Assembly (NCBI GenBank): GCA_964036275.1
Contig: OZ038436.1
Location: forward strand, 23,534,639-23,598,638
DNA: 64,000 bases
Origin: Litoditis marina
Lineage: Eukaryota > Nematoda > Chromadorea > Rhabditida > Rhabditidae
Direction: 5' to 3'
The notes under the pieces were generated by a model. That model saw only the letters and a program-made list of their open reading frames with translations, was not told the origin of the DNA and did no database searches. The first letter of the stretch is position 1, and the number at the start of each line of letters is the position of its first letter. Made by a program: the position numbers and the translations under genes. Positions 33,001-45,000 of the stretch are shown here, piece by piece.

Positions 33001-36000
33001 TATCGAGTTTTCGAGGTTTGAAAAATTTCGAGTTTTCGAGTTTTGAAAAATTTCGAGTTTTCGAGTTTTGGGAAATTTCGAGTTTTCGAGTTTCGAGTTC
33101 GACTCAACTCGAAAATTTTCGAGTTTTTTCGAGTCGAGTCGAGTTTCGAGTTCGACTTTAACAACTCTAGTCCGTTCTAACCTTGTTACTTTCGAAACAA
33201 AATTTAGAAATACTAGAAATTTCAAGTTACAGTTCGACTCTAAAATAGGGAAAGTTTCGAAATTTTAGAACTCAAAGTTGAGACTCGAACATTTAAAAAC
33301 TCAAATTTGACTGGAAGCTCGATCAACAGCCCTAGCTGGGATGAGCACACACGAGTCAGGCGAAACTTTTGTTTTTTTTTATTCAAAAGATTTTTCAAAA
33401 GGGGAGTTGTTCTGATTGCTTGATACATTTCAGGCGGACTCCGATACCGATACAGATGTAGCAGAATCAGTCATAGAGTCACATCTGTTAGTGAATCTGC
33501 ATGTCCCAAAGGTTTGTTAGAGTTTTTCCCTTTAAGTTTAAGTAATGGACAGCTTATATAATACATAACGTGGTATTGTGTGCTAAGAAGCAAACACTTC
33601 AACAGTGTTATTTTTAAAATGTGTAGTTGAACATGTGTTCTTGCATAATTTCATCTACTCATCATTTGTATCTCTAGGTGACAGTGGAGTTTCGTAAGAG
33701 ATCGTCAGCAGCTAATATGTCACCCGAATGGGAAGCTGGTGAAGCATTTGCTGGCTTGTCCGTGTACGATGTCTCGTTCGGGGTCAAATGTCACGAACGC
33801 TACCTGACCCAGGTATAATCTTTTCTCGCTCAGAGAAGTTGAAGAATATTAAAAAAAGTATTTGTTTGTAATGTGGCCACTTCAAGTTGTCGTTCCAATC
33901 GGGGCTGAATTACGTATGTGGAAACTAGTCACAATGGTCACACTGCTGTTTAGCGAAGTTTTGTGCTATTCACTCAATCAAGAAGCTTGTCTGCTTGGCA
34001 TTTTTCATTCGATTTGTTATACGGTTATACCATGGTTGCGGATGTAATTTCGATTGCAACCACCCATCTTTTAGAGAACTACCATATTCAACGTCAAAAC
34101 ATATTAGCAGGGTGGACATACCTCTTGACAACTGCACGCCTATTTGAGCAATGTTTGATAAATAGCCATCATACCTCGAAAGAATGAAACCCACGGTTTC
34201 ATGTATTTCAATTGAACAACGGGCTGCTCTCTGGAGAATAGTCAGTCGTCGTTACCGATGCGCTTCTGTTTCTTCCAGGTCAAGATCGGTATCGGTCACA
34301 CTGAGCTGTCAGACCTGTTCGAACGAACTCCGCTCTCGTTGCTGTCAACCGGGAAGAGCCTGATGGGTCAATCGGTGAGACTATCTAGGTTTTGCTCTCG
34401 TTCAAGTCGAAGTTATCTTTTCCTATTTAAAGTTCAACATGAATTGAGATTGTGGAGTGGGTGGATTTTTTTACTATACCGACGGCGTAAAATGTCCGCG
34501 ATAAAAGTTTCAGAGGAAAACTCTGTGGGGCAGGATGAATTCGGCGAATCATTAATTTGATTTCTACATTTGTTATTCTAACAATCATTACATGACCCTC
34601 TGAGAAAACCCAAAACCGTCTTGAGTCAGGGTCGAAACGGTTTTGAGTACATCTCTTACTGAGCACATTAACTTAATCATACCACCATCCAAAAGTCCTA
34701 GTGACACAATTGTATTTTGTTCAAATAAAATAACCTAACATCACATGATTGTTTCACCTTGTTGAAGAAAATCAATTTAATTGAGAGCAACTCACAACTT
34801 CAATATCGCGCGCAGCGCGAAGCGCTGTGCGAGATTTGTCTTTGGTCCGGTTAATGCGCGCCTCCGTTTTTTTAGTTTACCCTCAAAAAGGCCCAAACTT
34901 GCAAATCAAAACTTTTTATGCTTTGTTGATTTTTCATGGCATATGTACAAGCTATGTTCAAAATTTGAACAAAATTGATTGAGGTTGAGCCGAGTTATGA
35001 CGTTATGCGCTTCATGCAGACCGCCAACTTCCGTCGTGTGTCAGTGTGTGTGTGTTGGTGCGCACTCCTGGGATATTTTTATGTGTGAACCGATTTGACT
35101 GAAAATTTGGGACACGATAGATACCCCACTCGAAGTTTGGGGGCGCAAACTTTTTCTCGAAAAAAATTATTTTTCATTAAGTTATAGGTCTTTGAAAATG
35201 TCTCTGCGTCTCTTCATTTCGTGCACTCTCTCGCCCTCTCTGTCGCGGTAAATCAAATTGCGTTATAACTCAGCTCAGTCCTAACCAATTCAAGTAAAAT
35301 TTGGAGTATGATACCACGACATGAACGGACATTGATTCAGATGTAAGTCTTCTACTGATGACGTCATCGAGGATTCTGGAGCTCGGATGACGTCATTTTT
35401 GAAAAGTGCAAAGTTGATGTCACATATGTTTTCAAATCATGGTAATATCTTAGGAAGGGTCAATTAACGGTAAAACTCAATCTAACAGTGACGTATTCTG
35501 GGATTCTGGAGACCAGATGACGTCAACTTTTGAAAAAATTGACGTTAAATATGTTTTCGAATGCTGAAAGTTTCTTAAAAATGGTCAATTCACGATAAAA
35601 CTTCATTCAAATATGACGTATTCTGGGATTCTGAAGGGCAGATAAATTAAGTTTTCAGAACTGTAATGTTGACGTCATATTTTTTTTTCGAATGATGGTA
35701 ATACTTGACAAGTCATTCATTAAGAAAACAATTTTATCTGCACCGTACAGATCAAACCACATACCTACGGCATGTGTACAAAAAGAGAAAAATTCATGAA
35801 AAAGTGGGGGCCCAACGACTGTGAGATTTGTCTTCTGCTGTGCGCCCCTTAGACAGCTACTCTCGAATGGAGCAGCTACTGCTACAAAAACCGGAAAATA
35901 CTTGAATACTCAGGTATAACTGTTCATTACAAACATACAAAAGTCGTAAAATATTTTTTCAAACCTGTAAACTATAATATACAAATCACAGATGTTAACT

Positions 36001-39000
36001 CAACGTAGTCAACTATAGAGATTCTGGTTTTGTACACAATGATTTGCAGTTTTTGTCCTTACTTCAACTCTAGGTGCTATAACACTTGGCATATTATTCA
36101 ACAGTTGTTCTCTCTTTTACAGCTGTGATTTGTATATTATAGTTTACAGGTTTGAAAAAATATTTTACGACTTTTGTATGTTTGTAATGAACAGTTATAC
36201 CTGAGTATTCAAGTATTTTCCGGTTTTTGTAGCAGTAGCTGCTCCATTCGAGAGTAGCTGTCTAAGGGGCGCACAGCAGAAGACAAATCTCACAGTCGTT
36301 GGGCCCCCACTTTTTCATGAATAGCTTAGTGGTTTACCACTGCTTTGGTGGTGATATTACTCTTGTGTGGTTCTGCCTGTTTGGCTTGTTTAACAACCAC
36401 TTCCGTTTTTTCTCTTCAGAAACCTTTCTCCAATTCCTGTCCCGACATGACCGCAATAGATGTGACGGACCAGATTATTCCGTCTTCATTGCCGAATCAG
36501 GGATATCTGTCAAGTGAGTCTGGTAATATCGGAAAACTACCTACCAGTTCATTTCGGGATGAACTGTTTGTGACATTTATTTCACTTTGCAATGTTTTGG
36601 AGGTTCCAGTTTTTAAATTTTAGATATTTTTATTGGTGCTTCTTTCGACCTGGCTCTGTAGTTAGCAAATCTTCTCGTTTTGTCGATAATAAGTAGCTGA
36701 TGGTGCTGAGTGCTTAATTGTCTATTATGATGTTATGGCTCCAGCGTTTTAATGACGCAGCCCCTAATGGATTTCAGAGTGTCATCTTTCCGAAAAAGGA
36801 ATCAATTGGATTTAAATGTGTCATTGTTTAGAATGAGCCGACGATTCGGTTGATCATATTGGAAGCGGGTCTGGCGTAATATATGATATGGGTCTTTCTC
36901 TGTCTGGGTCTGAGTCTAAGTTTTGGTTTTCAGATTTGACCGCCGTCCACACTTCACAGCGTAAAGTAAGTTCGATTGAAAAGGGATCAGACACTCGCGA
37001 AGCAACAATTGAAATCACACTGGCAGACTCGAGACATCCACGATTTGGGAACGTCTACAAGGTGATTCGCTTTGTGAATTGAATTCAAATTCCGGTTTAT
37101 CGGTGGGTTCATCATCCGAACCGATTATTGGCTAACGATTATTCTGTAGGGTTACGTGAATAAAGTGATCCACGACAAATTGCAAATTAACTTCCTGTGG
37201 GTAATAACTTTGGCAATATGGGGCCATTAAACAATAGACGTCATATTCCTATTACCAAGGTAACATTTTTCTCATTTCCGATTCTGCGAAGCAAACGCAA
37301 CATACCGTAGTTTCTTTACTAGGCTGCATTGATGCGATGATGCGTACTGGATACAGAAAAAGGTTTTCTCAACATTCCTTATTTGCGAGCAAAGTGATTC
37401 ACAAATGATGTTTACAACGTATGAATAGATTGAAACAATATCAGGACAATTTGTGTGAGGTCTCTTAGTAGGCGGCTTTCAAGTCGAATGGAAGGACTGG
37501 CCGGTAATCACTGTGTGCCCGTTTCCCAAATCTGAAATAAATAATATAGGTCTGTCTTGCATGCTCCGTAAATAATCGGCATGTGAATTTGAAACCGACA
37601 TCTCATTCAAACACTTTCGCAATAGTATCTAAGCGGGTTTAACAGCATTATATGGTCGTGATCAGTAATTTATTTAAATTCCGGACTGATAGTTTGGGAC
37701 AGGGAAAGAAGAGGCATTGGACGATTTTCATATTGGCGTTGTGGTATTTTGCACATACTGCTTTGTAACGGAGTTCAAATATCGTGACAGGACCCAATTG
37801 CCAGCCTCTGTTTTGTTCGGCAGTTGCTTGAGGCAGATGCAGTGGTCATCTAGCCAACGCTTCGAACATTGAACAAACATAGTTTTTTGAGCGGTTCTTG
37901 ACGTGAAATTCGCCCATACGAGTTTAGCAAGCACTCTACAACAACTTTACCTTTGTTATACCTCTGACCACCAAATGAGTATTCGAAAAAATAACTCGAT
38001 TAGACACAGCCATGCCAATCTACCAGACGTAGAATGGTAGCTTTTCTGTAAATTTTAGCACCTTACCGCATTCTTCCTCCCATCGCTCTTCCCTTGAGTT
38101 CTGATAAGATATCCCCAAATGGGTAGAGGTCGCGTCGATCCATTTGAATTGGTGGTTGCTCCTGAGCCTGAAACGCCTGTTATGTATTTCTAATTCGGGA
38201 TATTTCCGTCCTTTTGTAGTAATATTTGCTAAGTAGTATATTGATGTGGGTATATCTGAGTTAAGTGATTTGTGCCCAGCTACGGTTGTGCACACTGTCA
38301 TGGTGTGATATATGTTCTGTAGAACAACCCAGTGATCAGTAACCTAGCCGATTCTTGTATTTTTAACGCATGCGCTTCAAAATATCGATATGAGACGGAT
38401 CGTTCACATAGTTTGTATGCATTGTGATTAAGTGCATCTTCGCTATGCTCTGTTAAGAAGAGCCTACGTTATTCCGAGTAGAGCCACATACAACCCCGGC
38501 TCACAATTTGGAAGCTCGGTACTTCGCTGAGAATTGCGATGCCTAATTTTGAGTATAGCCTGGTGGGTGAAAATTGAAGCCGGGACCCCACTATTCCCCA
38601 TTTTCAAACCGTAATATCTCTGCCAAAACTAGGATTTGTGAGTTTCTGCCTTGTCAACGGTACCTGTGCGGTGTAGCTGAGAAGGACGAGGGCGAGAGCG
38701 AAGAGAATAGCAGACAACTGACGTTGCATCCCGAGTGCTAGAATGAAATATGAAATTGTAATATATAGGACGGCCACAGTTTCCCGGGTGCCGGAAATTA
38801 GCATAGCCCAATGTCGTCAGGCCTGCTGCGGTAATACTTAATTTTAGTTTTATGCCGCCCAATTAAATATGCTGGGCACAGCCAGCTCGTAGGAGGTATA
38901 ATGACTAGTTGTTAATGCTATTAAGAGATGTACATCTAAAACACTGGGCATAGTGGGCTAGTCAGACAAGTTCATTGTTCACATGACACTCTGCGGATAT

Positions 39001-42000
39001 TGAGACGAATTGAGTTTGTGGGGCAAATCAAGTTGTGTTCATCAAAATCAAGGCTCACATTCGAACCAGTAATAAGGGTAATACAGTTCCAACACGTTTT
39101 CCAAAAACAGCTTTCGCAAAGACTGCCAGTAAAATAAAGAACTGTCATTGTTAGTCATCAAAAATGAACAAAACAACTGAGTTGGAGTACACGTGGTAAA
39201 ACTTCGGGATGATAAGATTATCTCCCTTAGCATAGCTTTTGTGAGAATAGTGTCATTTCTGCCAGATGCACAGTCGAGTAGAGAACATTCAATTTGAGAA
39301 TAAGAAAATTCTATCTAATAGGGGATGGAATCAGTGTGACGTCTAAAAGACCAGAAAGAAGTTTGAATGTTTGTTCATTCTTTTCTAGATGTAAGTGTAA
39401 TAGGATATGAAGGAACATATATAGTTTCTTGTGTTCTATTCTGAATATTCGGAGAAACGAAGACTAACCTCTAAGGAAATGTTCAAATGTTGTGTATTGA
39501 ACATTTGAACGTCGTTGCCGGAATTGAGACTTGGAAATTGCGGTGTTATGAATGCCGTGTTATTTCACCCTAATGATTTTCAGCTGGTATAATCGTTCTT
39601 GAAACGAATTCTAGCGGCTTCCGGAGTACTCGCAACATAGTGCAGGCATCTAGTTGATACAAAAGTATGTTGAAATTGAAAACGCGGAAAATCACCCACG
39701 TATAAAGTCAATTTATGTTCCAATATAGGTGATTTTCTCATATATTTCAAAATTGTATTACAAGTAACTTTTTTTTTCGTTTGTTCGTTTGTTGACCATC
39801 TTGTTGCAGACGAACTGCAACGTGGAATTGGATTTCAACAATCTGGAGATCGGTATGAATCGTCGAACGTGGACGTCGCTTCTGGACCTGTTGGGAGTTC
39901 TGGGAAAGGAGGAGACCACCGAGACACCACGTCCCGCTTCACCCGACCCCAACGGTGGGATCGAGTTATTCAGGAACAGGCTTCGTAATCGAGTTCAAGT
40001 TGCCGAGCTTGAGAGAATGAGAGATCGGATAGGTCAAAGTTCCGAGCTTGCAAGCTTTACATTTAATCAGAATTGCTTTGATGCTAACAATTTTTGTAAC
40101 ATGCACGTTGGGAATGATAGTGATAATACTTCAACTCCTATAAGTATATGAACCAGCGCAATATGTATCTACTCTGCAGGTTCAGCAAAACAGTACACTA
40201 AATATTGCGAGAAGTGCACACTAGTGGAGCCTTGCTCTGCACCCTATCTTTTCAACTAGATGGTTTAATTCAATCGTCTTCTCTTCCAGTACTATCTACC
40301 CATCCACGAGAGGCGTATCATGTGGGATGTAGTATTCGAATGAAGTCCTGGTCAATAGTAATGCAGTATCCATCGAACAAGACGCAGCTGGGTGTCATGA
40401 GGTGGAAGAACACCGAAATAGTCACAACCGTGAGTTGATCAGGTTACAATCAAAAAGTGAATCGCCTCGCTAAGAAATAATTTAAGTGGTTCGCACGATC
40501 TCGAACCACATTCATCATCGAGTTAGAATAGCACACATCATAAGTAGGCACTCCAGTATGCTTTCCTGATGTCTTCCTATGTTCATTTGGCCGGCTTACT
40601 GATGCAACCAGGTTGTAATTGAAACCAACCGAGAACTTTCTACACAAGCAACCGGGTTACTTTTTGGTTACATTTCAATTTGATGTTCAGGTGAAGTTGA
40701 ACGAGTTGACGGAGACGCTTGCGGTGGCCTTCACCATCGAGGGACTCTCGGTAGAGGACCGAACTCCCCTCTACTCGGAACTCTACCCCGATCGGATAGT
40801 CCTCATGCACGAGACCGGGGTTCTGCCTTCCAAGGCCGAGCTCAGCGTTATGAAGTACGTTTGTTGGTCAATAGTTCGTCTCATATACACCGGTATGGTG
40901 TTAAATCACCAGATTTCCAATAAAAATACTCGAATATATCCAATTCGGCCTCTATAGCCCGTATTTTAATTTTCCACGCCCCTTAGGTAAGGATGCGAAT
41001 GTTGAGTGTATTCATGAGGTGAGATGTAGCACTTGTAAGTATAGCTGTCAGCTGATCTATCGAAATATTATCGAGAATTTTATATTGGTTTCGGCGGGGT
41101 GTAGTGGGCCTTTCACCCTTTGGAGTTCTCTTTTAATTGTGGAGTGAAATTGTGCATTACATATCTTATAGTTCCTTTTCATGCATAATACCACCTTGCG
41201 GTTATCTGCGGTTAACCGTAACGGCGCTCTACATTGTACACATACTCCAGTAAGGTCTGACTAAGCTACAAAAAGTAGGCCGTTTTCGGATGTAAACACG
41301 TGAAAATTAATTATTTTTCATCAAAAGTAGACCGATTGTCTTCTTTTCGCCTAAAAAGTAGTCCGTTTTTTGAATTTTTCTGACTATTCGGACAATTTTA
41401 CTGGTGTATGATTGTACACTAGAGTTTTATGGCCACCTCTTTCAGATACCTAGGCGAGGATCCTTCTAGAGAATGTGATCTACGTGTGCGCCTTGTGGTA
41501 CCGTCATCCATGCATCTGTACTATGTACATACTCACAGGTGGGTGGCATGTTGTCAGCACACGTTTTCCATTCGCATTTTTATTGATTTCTTTGTTGTTG
41601 AAAAAATGGAGTTTGTTTTACTTTACTTGAAATGAAGAAAATTTATTTTACTCTAAATTAACAGAACCGTTATTATATGTGTTCATTGTAAATTACGTGA
41701 TTTTATCTAGTGCTCCATATTTTACACTTTACACTTAGCTTTTTATTTGGCCAAATTACCTCGAGCTTCTCGACAACAATTGATACTTTCTCAGGTTTTT
41801 CTGCGGAATGATGGATTTCTGGATGCAATTCTTCGAGTTGCAGGATCAGGTTGCCAAAAGCAAGAGAACACACGTGAGTGAACTTCGTATCTATGATGTT
41901 CCGCAATTATATTACCCGTTTGTCAACAAACAGCCGATTTAAAACTATGACGAAGATGTGATCAATCTGTGTACTTGGAAAGAAGCATTACTGTCAACCG

Positions 42001-45000
42001 GCAGCTGTCAATAGTGGGACTGTTTTCAGGCAGTCGATGGAGTTCAGTCTCGTGTATCTCTGGACATCGATGTCAAATGTTCCACAACCATCGTTCTTCC
42101 GATGAACCAGTGCAGTAAGCAGGTACTTACAGGTTTTATTGATCCGCCGGAGCGAAACGAGTTTTACGATATAAAAGGGGTTATTTGATGTAGTGTACGA
42201 AAACTCTGAAGTCTCTCATGGTTTTCTTGCAACCAAGAAAGTTGGAGCTTTAGCCCCATTCACCAATTTCGAAAATCACTCCCCACCGCCGTCAGGATTT
42301 TCGCTCAATACTCAATTTCTGTGCTCTTTGGTACAGTATCCCGTGGGTCGTTCACAGTACTGGTTAATATGGGCACAGTGTGGAAATGTATTTAATGCTC
42401 TGCAGGGAGTGGTATTGGAATCGTCCGGTCTTCGAATGACCAACTTGTTCCAACCCATGAGTCGAGTGGCTGACATCTTCCACAAGAACTGTATTGAGAC
42501 CGACTTTGGTTATGGTCAGTTGACTTTTGTGGGTTGTTCTGGTGGTTTGGTTGCTTTCACAAGAATAGAACAGACATTATTCGCGATTGAACACGTGACG
42601 TTCCACATAATATGTGGCTTTCCAAAAGAGTTAATGGAGTACCTTGGAGTCATTAACTGTAGCATACTACAGTAAGGTTGTCCGATAGCCACAAAACTTC
42701 AAAACGCGGACTCTAATTGATGTTTGTTCACATTCAGTATGTATGTGGCAGTATGATCACAGATGTATGTTCACACACGGTATAGGCTGCTGTACTCACC
42801 AAATTAGTGTAATCTCTTCAGGAAGTGATTCATCCGGTATTTATTTATATCTGTAGTTTATTTCAATTGTGTGTTTAAAGTGAATATTGTCGTGAACAGT
42901 TGTTAATCGTAATAAATATTCTAGATGATCATGTGGACTGTCTGCTGGATTGTGCTCGAGTTGTTCTGTCCGATCTCAATGCATTCGAGTGTTATCGATT
43001 TGATGCCGGAACACACAGAGAACAGGCGGTACGTCCGAATGTTTTCCATACCGTGTACATCACAGAGGTTGTTGTAGTTATCCTCCCGATTTCCCAATTA
43101 GTTCACATGTATATTTTGTATTAGTATCTGTGAAGCATAGAACCGCAGGTTCATTGAAACTGCAGGATGCAGAATGCAGTCGGGGGTCCCGAAAATCAAT
43201 TTGTGAAGTAGGGGGCATGAGCTAACGATTTTGATACAACATCAGAGATCACACCGCCAAGGCCTCTTATGAGATAAGGGTTCACTTATTTTCAGATACG
43301 TAGGGTTCACGAGTTGAAAACCAGCGAATTGAATTGAAAACTAGTGAAAATCGAGCACAAAATTAATGTAAATTGCAGTTTTAAACTATTGGGGGGGGGG
43401 GGGGGTTGGGGGGGGGGGGGTCGCGACTCAAAAAAGAGAGGCGTATCGCGAGCTTTTAGGGGAAATGAGATCCTTGTTGGTGTATGACATTAGACGTGAA
43501 TGAGCTAAGATTGGTGAAAATCGCAGTTCTGAGCAGCGGATCGAGACGTATGGAGGGGTTGCGAGATTTGAGGGCGTTGTATAAGAATGAGGTTCAGGCT
43601 CTAGTGGGGGGTCGGAATGTCATGGAGACTGGGACTATTTCTATAAACTAATTGAGTGTGTTGAATTCATCTCAGCAGGACAGCAGGCAATGGTTAAGAG
43701 TCAAATAGGGTAGTGGTTATGTTCACTCGCCCCATTCTATATTTTATCTTAGAACTTTGTGTGCCCTGACGATCTTAGAAGTTATCTGAAACGAATGACG
43801 TGCCATTTTCGTTCATGTATAATTTCTTCCATCAGGGCTCGCGAGTCATAGGTCGTGGCGTGTTCAAGGAGTTTGAGTTCCTGGTCTCGCCTCATTGTGT
43901 GTTCAGTAAGAAGTTTGATATGTCGGTGGATCTGTTTCGCAATCTGGATGGCACATCTTCACATAACGGTTGGTAATGCATTTGAAGCAGCATTTCCCCC
44001 TCCTTCTCTATATCTCTTCTTCTTTTTGTTTCCTGTCTCTGTCTGTTTGTCTCTCTATTTCTTTTTCTCTCGCTTTTCTCTCTCACTCTCTCTATTTCTC
44101 TCTGTATCTTTCTCAAGCTCTCTATGTGTTTCCGTTCTCTTCATGACTATGTATCTGCTCATTCAGCCCCTGATCTTACTATCATCACGAAAGTTCGAGG
44201 GCTACAATGGAAGATGACAACGGATTTCTACATTTTGTTCAGAGGTACGGTTTCGGTCTATTTATTTTCGTTGTATTTTTTGGAGACTATATTTTAGCAG
44301 GCGTGAGCAAATTGAATTTGGTTGAATAAGAAAAAGTCGGTTGATTATTGAGAAAGGATAGAATATTCTAGATTTATAGTTTGATACATATGCCAACGGA
44401 AGAAGTGATATTAGAGAAAATGTATGTGCGTAGAACGGAGTTTGTCTAATTTCAGGTGTATTGGAGAAGAATTTGGGTGATCCTCTGGTGACAGTTCCGG
44501 AAACCATTCCTCTTGAAATTCTTCAGAAACCCACCAGTGGATGTGTGAGTGCTTCTATAACCCTGTTCCTGTTCTCACACTGACAGTCGACATCTAATGT
44601 ACCAGTGTTTCAAATAAGACTTAGACCTCAACTTGATTTTATCCAAACCTGAGAAATTTGTGTTTCTCTCAAACACTTGCCAGTTTGAACACTTCAAATT
44701 CGGTAACCAACCATACTGACCATTTTTTTTAGGAACTGGGCTCTGTGCATAAGTATGCAACCTTGTCGTTCCGTTTACTTTTCGAAGAAGTGGAGTTGGA
44801 TTGTCAGGTCTGTTCGGCTTTTTAGTTGTGATGTAGAACGCGAGATGAACAATGTATATAATCTACCACTTTTTCTGTTTTGTCTGTTGCCTCGGATTTG
44901 AACACCTGATTCTGATCATTAATTATTCGGCGGTTCGTTCCGGCTTAGTCCAATAAGTGTTCTGATGTGTTTGTAACATCATGAATTTCGTTGAATCGAT

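Larger units (their letters stand above)
34375..36419 (+). other. VPS13D intron 23 (2 kb), repeat-filled
   Basis: A tandem ~128-bp repeat (35359-35720) and a 200-nt perfect inverted repeat (35792-36322) occupy the right half. The left half contains GC-rich CGCGCGCAGCGCGAAGCGCT near 34805 and AT-rich unique sequence. No nested gene was seen. Confidence 0.6.

Noticed and set aside
32794..33225. Open frame of 143 codons on the minus strand rich in [11 protein letters not shown]
   Set aside because: It is the H1 element's GAGTTTTCGA array read in one frame, as are the frames at 57263-57768 and 16302-16819.
42193..42675. 160-codon open frame around VPS13D exon 32
   Set aside because: Exon 32 lies inside and the intron on its left happens to be open. 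The upstream part has no homology, and exon 31 joins directly at 42406 in phase.
44010..44217. Ser/Leu/Phe-rich frame of 120 codons near 43855-44217
   Set aside because: It begins inside VPS13D exon 34 in the wrong frame and runs through the CT tract.
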